Source of the DNA: Pseudomonas oryzae
GTDB taxonomy: Bacteria; Pseudomonadota; Gammaproteobacteria; Pseudomonadales; Pseudomonadaceae
Assembly (NCBI RefSeq): GCF_900104805.1
Contig: NZ_LT629751.1
Location: forward strand, 3,391,001 to 3,455,000
Direction of reading: 5' to 3'
Length of the DNA: 64,000 bases
Part shown: positions 8,531-17,630 of the stretch, piece after piece
Numbering within the stretch: the first letter of the stretch is position 1
Layout: each line of letters begins with the position of its first letter
Notes under the pieces: generated by a model
The model's input: only the letters and a program-made list of their open reading frames with translations
What the model was told of the DNA's origin: nothing
Databases searched by the model: none
Program-made: the position numbers and the translations under genes

Positions 8531-9447
8531 CGGCCACGTTCCTGGCGCAGCGCCGCGCCTATGGCCGGCAGGTACTGCGCCTGCTGGTTCGTCGGCAGCT
8601 CGAGCAGCGGCGCGCCGGCGAACAGCTCGTCCAGCGCCAGGCGCTCGATGCGCAGGCTCAGGCGCTGGCGCAGCTCGGCGAGCAGCAGCTCCTCCTGCTC
8701 GGCCAGCGGCAGCAGGCACAGGCGGCTGACCGCGCCCTTGCCGAGATGGCTCTCGAAGTAGTCCAGCGAGCGCTGCACCTCGAGGGCCAGCAGGGCGCTG
8801 TTCTCGCCACGGTTGTCCTGACCGTGCTCGATGCGCCGCACCATGTACAGGTCGCTGCCGTTCTGCACGCAGATCAGACCGTTGCGCGCGCCGACCTGCA
8901 GCACCGCGAGGTTCTGCCCTTCGGCGCCGGCGAGCAGGCCGAGATTGCGCAGGGCCATCTCGGGAATGTCGATGCTGCTCAGGCGCAGCCCGGCACCCTC
9001 CACCCAGTCGGCCAGCGCCTGCATGCGCGCGCGCGGCAGCACTGCGCAGTAGGCCATCGCCGTGCGGCCGCGGTAGGCATCGGTCGGCAGGGGGAAGGCG
9101 TCGACCACCAGGGTATCGAGGGGAGCGTTGACCAGATCGCGGATGCGCCAGCGGATCGCCGCGCCCAGTTCGGCGGCGGCCACGTCGGGGCGCTCGACCA
9201 GCAGCAGCTGATAGTCGCTGGCGGCGAGCAGCAGATTGACCGGCTGGTCGGCGAGCCCCAGTTCATCGACCCGCCGGCGCAGGACCTCGAGGTCGCTCGC
9301 CGGCGCGGCGGCGACGAACTCGCTGGCCAGCAGGCGCGTGCCTGCGGCGCCACGCTGCACGCGCGCGAGCACGCAGCCGCCCGGCACCGGGGCCAGCCCG
9401 AGCAGCGTATCGGCAACACCTGTGGTTCGTTTCAGCCAAGCCAGCAA
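8527..9447 (-). CDS. mshI: MshI, PilM-like actin-fold protein, first gene of the MSHA operon
   Basis: Cytoplasmic protein of 306 residues of the PilM/FtsA-like group (QNLAVLQVGARNGLICVQNG is a nucleotide-site-like strand; IEHGQDNRGENSALLALEVQ follows). It would bind the N-terminal tail of the PilN-like protein and couple the cytoplasmic motor to the periplasmic alignment complex. The start is a TTG at 9447, supported by AAGGAG six bases upstream (visible as ctcctt at 9454-9459) and by the absence of a better ATG. It is the first gene of the operon and is divergent from trmL across 105 bases. The rare start codon may lower expression of the first cistron. Confidence 0.88.
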   Translation of the reverse strand: MLAWLKRTTGVADTLLGLAPVPGGCVLARVQRGAAGTRLLASEFVAAAPASDLEVLRRRVDELGLADQPVNLLLAASDYQLLLVERPDVAAAELGAAIRWRIRDLVNAPLDTLVVDAFPLPTDAYRGRTAMAYCAVLPRARMQALADWVEGAGLRLSSIDIPEMALRNLGLLAGAEGQNLAVLQVGARNGLICVQNGSDLYMVRRIEHGQDNRGENSALLALEVQRSLDYFESHLGKGAVSRLCLLPLAEQEELLLAELRQRLSLRIERLALDELFAGAPLLELPTNQQAQYLPAIGAALRQERGR

Positions 9448-9552
9448 TGGCTTCTCCTTGCCCAGCGCGGGTCGCCCCTGCCCGGTGACGCGCTACTGCG
9501 AATCGCAACCCGCTAGAATGCGCGCCAACCCGAATACACCAGGCATGACCCA

Positions 9553-10014
9553 ATGTTTCATGTTGTTTTGTTTGAACCGGAAATCCCGCCGAACACCGGC
9601 AATGTCATTCGACTGTGCGCCAATACCGGCTGCCAATTGCACCTGATCGAACCGCTGGGCTTCGAACTGGACGACAAGCGCCTGCGCCGGGCGGGACTCG
9701 ACTACCACGAATACGCGACAGTAATTCGACACAAGTCCCTGGCGGACTGCCTGGAGTCGCTAGGAGATGTCAGAATACTGGCACTCACCACCAAAGCCAA
9801 GAACTGTTATGCGGAAGTCGAGTATCGTCCGGGCGACGTGCTGCTGTTCGGCCCCGAAAGTCGCGGCCTGCCCCCCGAGGTACTGGCCAGCCTGCCGGCC
9901 GAGCAGCTGCTGCGCCTGCCCATGCAACCGGGATGCCGCAGCCTGAATCTGTCCAACGCGGTCGCCGTGACCGTCTACGAAGCCTGGCGCCAGCAGGATT
10001 TTCGTCTCGACTGA
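9553..10014 (+). CDS. trmL: TrmL, tRNA (cytidine/uridine-34-2'-O)-methyltransferase
   Basis: SPOUT-class methyltransferase of 153 residues that methylates the ribose of the wobble nucleotide in tRNA-Leu isoacceptors. Family motifs are clear: [18 protein letters not shown] near the start, [11 protein letters not shown] near residues 97-107, and the C-terminal knot motif [18 protein letters not shown] that binds S-adenosylmethionine. The length matches TrmL (about 150-160). Upstream, tagaat at 9514-9519 is a possible -10 element. The gene is alone and converges on secB. Confidence 0.96.
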   Translation: MFHVVLFEPEIPPNTGNVIRLCANTGCQLHLIEPLGFELDDKRLRRAGLDYHEYATVIRHKSLADCLESLGDVRILALTTKAKNCYAEVEYRPGDVLLFGPESRGLPPEVLASLPAEQLLRLPMQPGCRSLNLSNAVAVTVYEAWRQQDFRLD

Positions 10015-10138
10015 GCAGTCGGGACAGGACCGTCAACTCTGCGGCGCCAGCATGCCAAACCCGTGATTGCGCGTACTGATGCATATCAACTTAGCGAAGT
10101 GCGTCACGTTTTTGAATACACCTTCCGGATGAGCAGGC

Positions 10139-10164
10139 AAAAAAAAGCCTCGCACGGGCGAGGC
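10139..10164 (-). terminator. Rho-independent terminator of secB
   Basis: On the minus strand a 6-bp GCCTCG/CGAGGC stem (10147-10152 with 10159-10164) is followed directly by eight T (the A run at 10139-10146 of the plus strand). It lies 38 bases past the secB stop codon. Flanking gagca and tgctc could lengthen the structure for transcripts coming from trmL on the other strand. Confidence 0.85.
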
Positions 10165-10202
10165 TCTTGCTCACGACACTGCCGCCACCGGCGGCGCCAG
10201 GC

Positions 10203-10664
10203 TCAGGCCTGGGCTTCAGCGCCTTGCTGGCGGGCCAGCTCCTGGGCGTAGAGGGCATCGAAGTTCACCGGGGAGAGCATCAGCGCCGGGAAGGAGCCAC
10301 GCACCACCAGGTTGTCCAGCGCCTCGCGGGCGTAGGGGAACAGCAGGCTCGGGCAGAAGGCGCCGAGGGTGTGGCTCATGGAGGCGGCATCCAGCCCCTT
10401 GATCAGGAAGATGCCGGCCTGCTGCACCTCGGCGATGAACGCGGTGTCCTCGCCGTTCTTCACGGTCACCGAAACGGTCAGCACGACTTCGTGGAAGTCG
10501 CCACCCAGGTCCTTCTGGCGAGTGTTGAGGTCGAGGGTGATGCCCGGCTTCCACTCCTGGCGGAAGATTTCCGGCGACTTCGGGGCCTCGAAGGACAGGT
10601 CGCGCACGTAGATGCGCTGCAGGGAGAACTGCGGCTGGGCGGCGCCGTTGGCTTGTTCGGTCAT
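10203..10664 (-). CDS. secB: SecB, export chaperone
   Basis: Tetrameric cytoplasmic chaperone of 153 residues that keeps preproteins unfolded and delivers them to SecA. Typical SecB sequence runs throughout: [20 protein letters not shown] near the N-terminus, QAGIFLIKG in the middle and [19 protein letters not shown] near the C-terminus. The frame is open upstream, but the ATG at 10664 with AAGGAA about seven bases upstream gives the usual MTEQ start. It follows grxC on the same strand at a gap of 28 bases, an arrangement common in gammaproteobacteria (rhodanese-grxC-secB). Confidence 0.97.
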   Translation of the reverse strand: MTEQANGAAQPQFSLQRIYVRDLSFEAPKSPEIFRQEWKPGITLDLNTRQKDLGGDFHEVVLTVSVTVKNGEDTAFIAEVQQAGIFLIKGLDAASMSHTLGAFCPSLLFPYAREALDNLVVRGSFPALMLSPVNFDALYAQELARQQGAEAQA

Positions 10665-10692
10665 GCTTTGCTTCCTTGTTCCGGTAGGGGTG

Positions 10693-10947
10693 TCAATGGC
10701 TGAGCAGCACGTCGAGCTTGCCGGCGCGCTCCAGAGCGTAGAGGTCGTCGCAGCCGCCGACATGGGTGTCGCCGATCCAGATCTGCGGCACCGAGGTGCG
10801 CCCGGCCTTGCGGGTCATTTCCGCGCGCAGCGCCGGCTGGCCGTCGACCTTGATCTCGGTGAACGCCACGCCCTTGCGCCCGAGCAGCTGCTTGGCGCGC
10901 ACGCAGTAGGGGCAATAGTCGCTGGAGTAGATGACGACGTCCGCCAT
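10693..10947 (-). CDS. grxC: Glutaredoxin 3
   Basis: Dithiol glutaredoxin of 84 residues. The redox-active site is CPYC at residues 12-15, with the cis-proline segment TSVPQIWIG and the glutathione-contacting GGCDDL motif further on. It reduces protein and mixed disulfides with glutathione in the cytoplasm. Its start lies a single base after the stop codon of the rhodanese-like gene, so the two are surely co-transcribed. No strong ribosome-binding site is visible, which suggests translational coupling. Confidence 0.96.
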   Translation of the reverse strand: MADVVIYSSDYCPYCVRAKQLLGRKGVAFTEIKVDGQPALRAEMTRKAGRTSVPQIWIGDTHVGGCDDLYALERAGKLDVLLSH

Positions 10948-10948
10948 G

Positions 10949-11371
10949 TCACTTGACCACCGGCAGGTTGTCGCCGCGCCAGCTGGCGATGCCGCCGGAG
11001 AGGCGGGAGACGTTGTAGCCGGCCTTCTTCAGCTTGCTGCACACGCTGCCGGCATGCTGACCCATGGCGTCGACCACGATCAGGGTCTTGGACTTGTGCT
11101 TGTCCAGCTCGGCGATGCGGCTGTCCAGCTTGTCGTAGGGGATGTTCAGCGCGCCGGTGATGTGGCCGGTGCTGAATTCCTTGTGCGGGCGCACGTCGAG
11201 CACCACGCCCTCGCCGCCGTTGAGCAGCGCGGTCAGCTCGCGGCAGCTCAGGTTGCGTCCGCCGCGCCGCGCCTCGTGGGCGATCAGCAGGGCGAGCAGC
11301 ACCACGAACAGGGTGCTGAGGACATAGTGGTTAGAGGCAAATTCAATCAGCTGGGCAACCATCGCAAGCAT
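10949..11371 (-). CDS. YibN-like membrane-anchored rhodanese-domain protein
   Basis: About 140 residues (137 if the ATG at 11362 is used), with one N-terminal membrane segment (HYVLSTLFVVLLALLIAHE) and a rhodanese domain containing VVLDVRPHKEFSTGHITGAL. The active-site loop reads VVDAMGQHAGSVC, without the usual YCxxGxRS cysteine, so sulfurtransferase activity is doubtful; E. coli YibN also departs from the consensus here. Sequences upstream resemble a promoter (tatact on the minus strand at about 11394-11399), which would leave a very short leader. It is first in the rhodanese-grxC-secB unit. Confidence 0.88.
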   Translation of the reverse strand: MLAMVAQLIEFASNHYVLSTLFVVLLALLIAHEARRGGRNLSCRELTALLNGGEGVVLDVRPHKEFSTGHITGALNIPYDKLDSRIAELDKHKSKTLIVVDAMGQHAGSVCSKLKKAGYNVSRLSGGIASWRGDNLPVVK

Positions 11372-11549
11372 CCGGCACGGTAAAATGGTCCGCAGTATAC
11401 ACAGCCAGTTCGAGCGGCTGAACCCGAGCGCACGCCCGGTCGCACGACGACGACCGGCAGGCTGACCGCCGCCAGTCACGTTGCCGTGACGCTCGCCGCC
11501 AGAGCCCGTAAACTGGCGTCTTTTCGCCCCCAACTCACGAGTCGGACGC

Positions 11550-13088
11550 ATGCCTGCCACGCCCAAACCTCTGGTCCTGATGATCCTGGACGGCTTCGGT
11601 CACAGCGACAGCCCGGATTACAACGCCATCCACCACGCCAACACCCCGGTCTGGGACCGCCTGCGCGCCGAGCGCCCCTGGGGCCTGATCTCCGGCAGCG
11701 GCATGGACGTCGGCCTGCCCGACGGGCAGATGGGCAACTCCGAGGTCGGCCACATGAACCTCGGCGCAGGCCGCGTGGTGTACCAGGACCTGACCCGCGT
11801 GACCAAGGCGATCCGCGACGGCGAGTTCTTCGACAACGCGGTGATCAACGCCGCGGTGGACCAGGCGGTCGCCGCCGGCAAGGCGGTGCACATCCTCGGT
11901 CTGCTCTCCGAAGGCGGCGTGCACAGCCACCAGGACCACATCGTCGCCATGGCCGAGCTGGCCGCTCAGCGCGGCGCCGAGCAGATCTACCTGCACGCCT
12001 TCCTCGACGGCCGCGACACTCCGCCGAAGAGCGCTGCGCCGTCCATCGAGCTGCTCGACGCCACCTTCGCCAAGCTGGGCAAGGGCCGCATCGCCAGCCT
12101 GACCGGCCGCTACTTCGCCATGGACCGCGACAACCGCTGGGACCGCGTCGAGCAGGCCTACAACCTGATCGTCGACGGCCAGGGCGAGTTCGCCGCCGCC
12201 AGCGCCGCCGAAGGCCTCGCGAACGCCTATGCGCGCGGCGAGAGCGACGAGTTCGTCAAGGCCACCACCATCGGTACGCCGGTGCGGGTGGAGGACGGCG
12301 ATGCCGTGGTGTTCATGAACTTCCGCGCCGACCGCGCCCGCGAGCTGACCCGCGCCTTCGTCGAGGGTGACGAGTTCGCCGGCTTCCAGCGCCAGCGCGT
12401 GCCGCGACTGGCCGGCTTCGTCATGCTCACCCAGTACGCGGCGAGCATCCCGGCGCCCTGCGCCTTCCCGCCGGAGGCGCTGACCAACGTGCTCGGCGAG
12501 TACCTGGCGAACAACGGCAAGACCCAGCTGCGCATCGCCGAGACCGAGAAGTACGCCCACGTCACCTTCTTCTTCTCCGGCGGTCGCGAGGAGCCGTTCG
12601 CGGGCGAGGAGCGCATCCTCATCCCCTCGCCGAACGTCGCCACCTACGACCTCCAGCCGGAGATGAGCGCGCCGGAAGTCACCGACCGCATCGTCGAGGC
12701 CATCCTGCAGCAGCGCTACGACGTGATCATCGTCAACTACGCCAACGGCGACATGGTCGGCCACACCGGCGTGTTCGCGGCGGCGGTCAAGGCGGTGGAG
12801 TGCCTGGACGGCTGCATCGGCCGCATCGCCAGCGCGCTGGACAAGGTCGGCGGCGAGGCGCTGATCACCGCCGACCACGGCAACGTCGAGCAGATGGAGG
12901 ACGAGGTGACCGGCCAGGCGCATACCGCGCACACCTGCGAGCCGGTGCCGTTCCTCTATTACGGTCCCCGCCAGCTGCGCATCCGCGAGGGTGGCGTGCT
13001 CGCCGACGTGGCACCGACCATGCTCAGACTGCTGGACATGCCGATCCCGGCCGAGATGACCGGCACGCCGCTGGTCGAACTGCAGTAA
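11550..13088 (+). CDS. gpmI: 2,3-bisphosphoglycerate-independent phosphoglycerate mutase
   Basis: Manganese-dependent enzyme of 512 residues interconverting 3- and 2-phosphoglycerate in glycolysis and gluconeogenesis. The metal-binding start [20 protein letters not shown] and the catalytic serine in [15 protein letters not shown] (Ser64) are present. So are the C-terminal metal ligands in [12 protein letters not shown] and [10 protein letters not shown]. Length is as expected (510-515). It is divergent from the rhodanese gene and ends in a good terminator. No cofactor-dependent form is present in the window. Confidence 0.98.
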   Translation: MPATPKPLVLMILDGFGHSDSPDYNAIHHANTPVWDRLRAERPWGLISGSGMDVGLPDGQMGNSEVGHMNLGAGRVVYQDLTRVTKAIRDGEFFDNAVINAAVDQAVAAGKAVHILGLLSEGGVHSHQDHIVAMAELAAQRGAEQIYLHAFLDGRDTPPKSAAPSIELLDATFAKLGKGRIASLTGRYFAMDRDNRWDRVEQAYNLIVDGQGEFAAASAAEGLANAYARGESDEFVKATTIGTPVRVEDGDAVVFMNFRADRARELTRAFVEGDEFAGFQRQRVPRLAGFVMLTQYAASIPAPCAFPPEALTNVLGEYLANNGKTQLRIAETEKYAHVTFFFSGGREEPFAGEERILIPSPNVATYDLQPEMSAPEVTDRIVEAILQQRYDVIIVNYANGDMVGHTGVFAAAVKAVECLDGCIGRIASALDKVGGEALITADHGNVEQMEDEVTGQAHTAHTCEPVPFLYYGPRQLRIREGGVLADVAPTMLRLLDMPIPAEMTGTPLVELQ

Positions 13089-13094
13089 GGATCA

Positions 13095-13122
13095 CGCCCC
13101 GGCCCGCCGGGGCGTTCTTTTT
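13095..13122 (+). terminator. Rho-independent terminator of gpmI
   Basis: An 8-bp perfect stem, CGCCCCGG/CCGGGGCG (13095-13102 with 13107-13114), closes a 4-base loop and is followed by ttcttttt. It begins 7 bases after the gpmI stop. Confidence 0.9.
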
Positions 13123-13171
13123 GTGCGGCGCCGGAGGCATACTAGGGCGCTCCCGAACCGGAAACCTGCCC

Positions 13172-14434
13172 ATGCTGCGTGCCGCCCTGCTTGCCCTGCT
13201 CGCCTGCTGCCTCGTGCCGGCCATTGCCGACGAGCGCGCCGATGCCCAGCGCCAGCTGCAAGCCGCGCAGAAGGACATCGCCGAACTGCAGAAGCTGCTC
13301 GGCACCCTGCAGCAGGAGAAGTCCGGCGTGCAGCAGCAGCTGCAGGGCACCGAACGCGAGATGGGTGATCTGCAGAAGCAGATCGACGCCCTCGAGCAGC
13401 AGCTCAAGGACGGCGAAGCCGAAGTCGAGCGCCTCGATCAGGAGAAAAAAAAACTCCAGAGTCAGCGCGCTGAACAGCAGCAGCTGGTCGCCCTGCAGAT
13501 CCGCGCCGCCTACCAGAGCGGCCGCCAGGAATATCTCAAGCTGCTGCTCAACCAGCAGCAACCCGAGCAGTTCGCCCGCAATCTCACCTATCACGACTAC
13601 CTGAGTCGCGCGCGCAGCGAGCAGCTCGCCGCCTACAACCAGACCCTCGAGCAGCTGCATGCCGTCGAGGCCGAGCTGGCCAGCCAGCACGCCCTGCTCG
13701 CCGGCCAGCAGGTGGAACTGCAGGATCGCCGCGCCGCGCTGGACAAGGTGCGCGGCGAACACCGCGAGGCGCTGGCCAGGCTCAACGCCGAACTGAGCGA
13801 CGGCAACCGCAAGCTCAAGGCCGGGCAAGAGGAAGAGGCCAAGCTCGCCGGGGTGCTCAAGACCATCGAGGAAACCCTCGCCCGTCAGGCCCGCGAGGCC
13901 GAGCAACGCCGCCTCGCCGAGCAGCGTGCTCGCGAGGAGGCCGAGCGCCAGCGCCTGGCCGCCGGCAGCGAACGCAAGAGCGCGCCCAGCGGCGGCCAGC
14001 TGGTATCCAGCGGCGCCCCGAGCTACGGCGGCCCCTTCGCCGAGGCGCGCGGCCAGCTGCCGTGGCCGGTGGATGGCCGCCTGCTGGCGCGCTTCGGCTC
14101 GCCGCGCGACGATGGCCGCCTGAAGTGGGACGGCGTGCTGATCGGCGCCGCGGCCGGCACCCGGGTGCGCGCCATCCACGACGGCCGCGTGGTGTTCGCC
14201 GACTGGCTGCGCGGCGCCGGCCTCTTGGTGATCATCGACCACGGCGGCGGCTATCTCAGCCTCTACGGCCACAACCAGAGCCTGCTCAAGGCCGCCGGCG
14301 ACCTGGTCAAGGCCGGCGAGGCCATCGCCAATGTCGGCAGCAGCGGCGGGCGCGACAGCCCGGCGCTGTACTTCGCCATCCGCCAGAAGGGCCAGCCCAG
14401 CGATCCGCTGGCCTGGTGTCGTTCCCAAGGCTAG
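13172..14434 (+). CDS. envC: EnvC-like murein hydrolase activator (coiled coil plus degenerate LytM domain)
   Basis: Exported protein of 420 residues: signal peptide (AALLALLACCLVPAIADERA), long Gln/Glu-rich coiled coils to about residue 265, and a C-terminal M23/LytM fold from about residue 290. The zinc-ligand positions of active LytM enzymes are lost: KWDGVLIG replaces the HxGxD-type motif and LYFAIR replaces HxH. It therefore should not cleave peptidoglycan but activate a division amidase (AmiB/AmiA type), as EnvC does. I took the ATG at 13172, which gives a clean signal peptide. It is followed 26 bases later by ctpA, as in other pseudomonads. Confidence 0.93.
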   Translation: MLRAALLALLACCLVPAIADERADAQRQLQAAQKDIAELQKLLGTLQQEKSGVQQQLQGTEREMGDLQKQIDALEQQLKDGEAEVERLDQEKKKLQSQRAEQQQLVALQIRAAYQSGRQEYLKLLLNQQQPEQFARNLTYHDYLSRARSEQLAAYNQTLEQLHAVEAELASQHALLAGQQVELQDRRAALDKVRGEHREALARLNAELSDGNRKLKAGQEEEAKLAGVLKTIEETLARQAREAEQRRLAEQRAREEAERQRLAAGSERKSAPSGGQLVSSGAPSYGGPFAEARGQLPWPVDGRLLARFGSPRDDGRLKWDGVLIGAAAGTRVRAIHDGRVVFADWLRGAGLLVIIDHGGGYLSLYGHNQSLLKAAGDLVKAGEAIANVGSSGGRDSPALYFAIRQKGQPSDPLAWCRSQG

Positions 14435-14460
14435 CCGCACGCCTTACTCAGGAGTCATCC

Positions 14461-15780
14461 ATGTCGTCGCGTTTCCCTCTCTCCGCCCTGGCCCTGTCCC
14501 TTGCGCTGCTCGGCGCCGCGCCGCTGGCCGTGGCCGCGGCGGCAGACGAGGAAGCCAGCCCGGCGCCGGCCGCCGCCAAGGCCAGCCTACCGCTGAACGA
14601 ACTGCGTACCTTCGCCGAGGTGCTCGACCGCATCAAGACCGCCTACGTCGAGCCGATCGACGACAAGACCCTGCTGGAGAACGCCATCAAGGGCATGCTC
14701 AGCAACCTCGACCCGCACTCCGCCTACCTGGAGCCGGACGAGTTCGAGGAGCTGCAGGAGAGCACCAGCGGCGAGTTCGGCGGCCTGGGGATCGAGGTCG
14801 GCCAGGAGGATGGCCTGCTCAAGGTGATCGCGCCGATCGACGACACCCCGGCTGCCCGCGCCGGCATCGAGGCGGGCGACCTGATCGTCAGGATCGACGG
14901 CCAGCCGACCAAGGGCTGGTCGCTGGTGCAGGCAGTGGACAAGCTACGCGGCAAGCCGGGCAGCAAGATCGAGCTGACCCTGGTGCGCGAGGGCGGCAAG
15001 CCGTTCGACGTCCGCCTGGAACGCGCGGTGATCAAGGTGCGCAGCGTGAAGAGCGAGCTGCTGGAGAAGGGCTACGGCTACCTGCGCATCACCCAGTTCC
15101 AGATCAACAGCGGCGAGGAAGTGGCCAAGGCACTGACCAGGCTGAAGAAGGACAACGGCGGCAAGCTCAAGGGCCTGGTCCTCGACCTGCGCAACAACCC
15201 CGGCGGCGTGCTGCAGTCGGCGGTGGAGGTCTCCGACCACTTCCTCACCAGCGGCCTGATCGTCTACACCAAGGGCCGCATCGCCAATTCCGAGCTGCGC
15301 TTCTCCGCCGACAACGCCGACGCCAGCGAAGGCGTGCCGCTGGTGGTGCTGATCAACGGCGGCAGCGCCTCGGCCGCCGAGATCGTCGCCGGCGCCCTGC
15401 AGGACCACAAGCGCGGCGTGCTGATGGGCACCGACAGCTTCGGCAAGGGCTCGGTGCAGACCGTGCTGCCGCTGACCAACGACCGCGCCCTCAAGCTGAC
15501 CACCGCGCTGTACTTCACCCCCAGCGGCCGCTCGATCCAGGCCCAGGGCATCGTCCCCGACATCACCGTCGAGCGCGGCAAGGTGACCCGCGACGACAGC
15601 CCGAGCCAGGGCGTCAAGGAAGCCGACCTGCCCGGCCACTTGGGCAACGGCAACGGCGGTGCCGACAAGCCGAGCAACGGCCAGGCGGCCGCGGCGCCCC
15701 GCAAGTCGCAGGACGAGGACTACCAGCTGAGCCAGGCGCTCAACCTGCTCAAGGGCCTCAACATCACCCGCAACCAGTGA
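14461..15780 (+). CDS. ctpA: Carboxyl-terminal processing protease CtpA (S41 family)
   Basis: Periplasmic serine protease of 439 residues. A signal peptide ends near residue 25, a PDZ domain (about residues 90-170) contains GIEAGDLIVRIDGQPTKGW, and the S41 catalytic core follows. The catalytic serine is Ser304 in GGSASAAEIVAG and the general-base lysine is Lys329 in DSFGKGSVQT. In Pseudomonas, CtpA degrades peptidoglycan cross-link hydrolases together with a TPR lipoprotein partner. The ATG has AGGAG at the proper distance. The long Gly/Asn/Ala-rich stretch near residues 385-420 looks like a linker. Confidence 0.95.
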   Translation: MSSRFPLSALALSLALLGAAPLAVAAAADEEASPAPAAAKASLPLNELRTFAEVLDRIKTAYVEPIDDKTLLENAIKGMLSNLDPHSAYLEPDEFEELQESTSGEFGGLGIEVGQEDGLLKVIAPIDDTPAARAGIEAGDLIVRIDGQPTKGWSLVQAVDKLRGKPGSKIELTLVREGGKPFDVRLERAVIKVRSVKSELLEKGYGYLRITQFQINSGEEVAKALTRLKKDNGGKLKGLVLDLRNNPGGVLQSAVEVSDHFLTSGLIVYTKGRIANSELRFSADNADASEGVPLVVLINGGSASAAEIVAGALQDHKRGVLMGTDSFGKGSVQTVLPLTNDRALKLTTALYFTPSGRSIQAQGIVPDITVERGKVTRDDSPSQGVKEADLPGHLGNGNGGADKPSNGQAAAAPRKSQDEDYQLSQALNLLKGLNITRNQ

Positions 15781-15785
15781 TGCCG

Positions 15786-15817
15786 GCGCCGGGAGCCAGC
15801 GACCTGACTCCCGGCGC
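15786..15817. terminator. Palindrome between convergent ctpA and solute-binding gene (probable bidirectional terminator)
   Basis: A perfect 10-bp inverted repeat, GCGCCGGGAG and CTCCCGGCGC, with a 12-base loop begins 5 bases after the ctpA stop and ends 30 bases before the stop of the convergent gene. No T tract follows on either strand, so it may slow polymerase or protect 3' ends rather than terminate by itself. Confidence 0.55.
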
Positions 15818-15847
15818 AGCCACCTCCACCTTCCTCCGGGCGCCGAC

Positions 15848-16609
15848 CTACTCCAGGTAGGCGCTCAACGCCTTGTCGAGGAAGCCTTCGCTGCGCAACC
15901 CGTCCAGCGCCGCCTGCAGACGCTGCACCGCCTCGTCCGGCGTCTTCCGGTTGAGGGCGAGGAACAGCTGGCCACCCTCGATGCGCAGCACCGTCTTCAG
16001 CCCCGTCACGCCCTCCTCCCTGGCCAGGTAGCGACCGGACGGGTCGCCGGTGGCCCACAGGTCGATCTGCCCCTTCTGCAGCTTGTGCGCGTTGTCCTGG
16101 TCGCGCAGCGCCTCGGCCAGCGGCAGGCCCTTGGCCTTCAGCTGCTCGGCGATGACGTCGCCCTTGTAGGCGCCGACGCGGTATTGCCTGGCGTCCTCCA
16201 GGCTGGCGAGGCTGATCGGGCTGTCGGCCCTGGCCAGCAACTCCCAGGCATGGGCGCCGATCGGCCCGACCCACTTGAACTGCTGCTCGCGCTCGGGCGT
16301 GCGCACGGTGACGAACACGCCATGGTCCGGGTTGTCCAGCGCCATCTGGTAGACCCGCGCCCAGGGGAAGCGCAGGGTCATCTCGCAGGCGATGCCCGCG
16401 CGCTTGCAGGTCTCGCGCAGCACGTCGACGGCGAAGCCGCGCAGGTTTTCCTCGCGGGCGAAGTTCTTGCCTCCCACCGCCATGTTGAACGGCGGGTAGT
16501 TCTCGGTGAGCAGCTGGATCTTGTAGCCGGGCGGCAGGGCGGCGGCGGCCGCGCCGGAGCACAACGCGCCGGCGGCAAGGGCCAGGGCGAGCAGGTGTTT
16601 CAACGACAT
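15848..16609 (-). CDS. Periplasmic solute-binding protein (family 3 type)
   Basis: Exported protein of 253 residues with a signal peptide (SLKHLLALALAAGALCSGAAAA) and the bilobed SBP_bac_3 fold. YKIQLLTENYPPFNMA opens lobe one, and DNPDHGVFVTVRTPEREQQF is the hinge region. No ABC permease or ATPase lies nearby, so it may serve an unlinked transporter or act as a sensor-like orphan. The ligand cannot be told from sequence. The start has AAGGAAA upstream. A hairpin at 16779-16803 separates it from hisF, which lies downstream... of the divergent direction of reading being the same strand, so hisF transcripts would run toward it. Confidence 0.8.
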   Translation of the reverse strand: MSLKHLLALALAAGALCSGAAAAALPPGYKIQLLTENYPPFNMAVGGKNFAREENLRGFAVDVLRETCKRAGIACEMTLRFPWARVYQMALDNPDHGVFVTVRTPEREQQFKWVGPIGAHAWELLARADSPISLASLEDARQYRVGAYKGDVIAEQLKAKGLPLAEALRDQDNAHKLQKGQIDLWATGDPSGRYLAREEGVTGLKTVLRIEGGQLFLALNRKTPDEAVQRLQAALDGLRSEGFLDKALSAYLE

Positions 16610-16778
16610 ATCCGTTTCCTTGTTCTTGTTGTCAGCGGCCCTCTGCGACCAAGGTCCGATTGCGGATCTGGCGGGATGCCGCAGCGGCAGATTGCCACCA
16701 GCCGGTCAGCCGATTCGGCCGTTCTGTCGACCGATTGCGCCGGGAGGTCGCGGATGGGATGCCCTGCCCAGAAACGAC

Positions 16779-16803
16779 GAAGCCCGGGACCGGCCCGGGC
16801 TTC
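16779..16803 (-). terminator. Hairpin downstream of hisF
   Basis: A perfect 10-bp stem, GAAGCCCGGG/CCCGGGCTTC, with a 5-base loop begins 25 bases after the hisF stop on the minus strand. The following sequence (GTCGTTTC) is only weakly T-rich, so termination strength is uncertain. Confidence 0.6.
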
Positions 16804-16827
16804 GCATCCATCCGCACGACGCGCCGT

Positions 16828-17586
16828 TCAGCGCACCACGATGCCGCGGCTGGCCAGGTAGGCCTTGGCCTCCGGCACGGTGTACTCGCCGAAGTGGAAG
16901 ATGCTCGCCGCCAGCACCGCGTCGGCCTTGCCCTCGAGGATGCCGGCGGCCAGGTGCTCGAGATTGCCGACGCCGCCCGAGGCGATCACCGGGATGCCCA
17001 CCGCCTCGCTGATCGCGCGGGTCACGCCGAGGTCGTAGCCGCTCTTCACGCCGTCCTGGTCCATGCTGGTCAGCAGGATCTCGCCGGCGCCGAGGCCTTC
17101 CATCTTCTTCGCCCACTCCACCGCATCCAGCCCGGTCGGCTTGCGCCCGCCGTGGGTGAAGATCTCCCAGCGCCCCGGGGCGACCTTCTTGGCGTCGATG
17201 GCGACCACGATGCACTGCGAGCCGAAGCGTGCGGCGGCCTCGCCGACGAACTCCGGGGTGAACACCGCGGCGGTGTTGATCGACACCTTGTCGGCGCCGG
17301 CGTTGAGCAGGTTGCGGATGTCCTGCACGGTGCGCACGCCACCGCCGACGGTCAGCGGGATGAACACCTGACTGGCCATACGCTCGACGGTGTGCAGGGT
17401 GGTGTCGCGCCCTTCCGAGCTGGCGGTGATGTCGAGGAAGGTGATCTCGTCGGCGCCCTGCTCGTCGTAGCGGCGGGCGATCTCCACCGGATCGCCGGCG
17501 TCGCGGATGTTCTCGAACTTGACGCCCTTGACCACGCGGCCGTTGTCCACGTCGAGGCAGGGAATGATGCGTTTGGCGAGGGCCAT
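16828..17586 (-). CDS. hisF: HisF, imidazole glycerol phosphate synthase cyclase subunit
   Basis: TIM-barrel cyclase of 252 residues that uses ammonia delivered from HisH to turn PRFAR into imidazole glycerol phosphate and AICAR. The catalytic aspartates lie in [16 protein letters not shown] and VVAIDAKK, and the phosphate-binding loops are GGGVRTVQD and SGGVGN. The start MALAKR is chosen by homology, since the frame is open through the upstream palindrome. AICAR made here feeds purH, also in this window. It is the last gene of the his cluster. Confidence 0.97.
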   Translation of the reverse strand: MALAKRIIPCLDVDNGRVVKGVKFENIRDAGDPVEIARRYDEQGADEITFLDITASSEGRDTTLHTVERMASQVFIPLTVGGGVRTVQDIRNLLNAGADKVSINTAAVFTPEFVGEAAARFGSQCIVVAIDAKKVAPGRWEIFTHGGRKPTGLDAVEWAKKMEGLGAGEILLTSMDQDGVKSGYDLGVTRAISEAVGIPVIASGGVGNLEHLAAGILEGKADAVLAASIFHFGEYTVPEAKAYLASRGIVVR

Positions 17587-17630
17587 GGCTGTCTCTCTCG
17601 TCGATTGCATGCCGCCGGGCGGCTTCTCGT

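Noticed and set aside
14062..14460. Upstream extension of CtpA in its own frame
   Set aside because: It overlaps the LytM domain of EnvC out of frame; the ATG at 14461 has AGGAG and a signal peptide.
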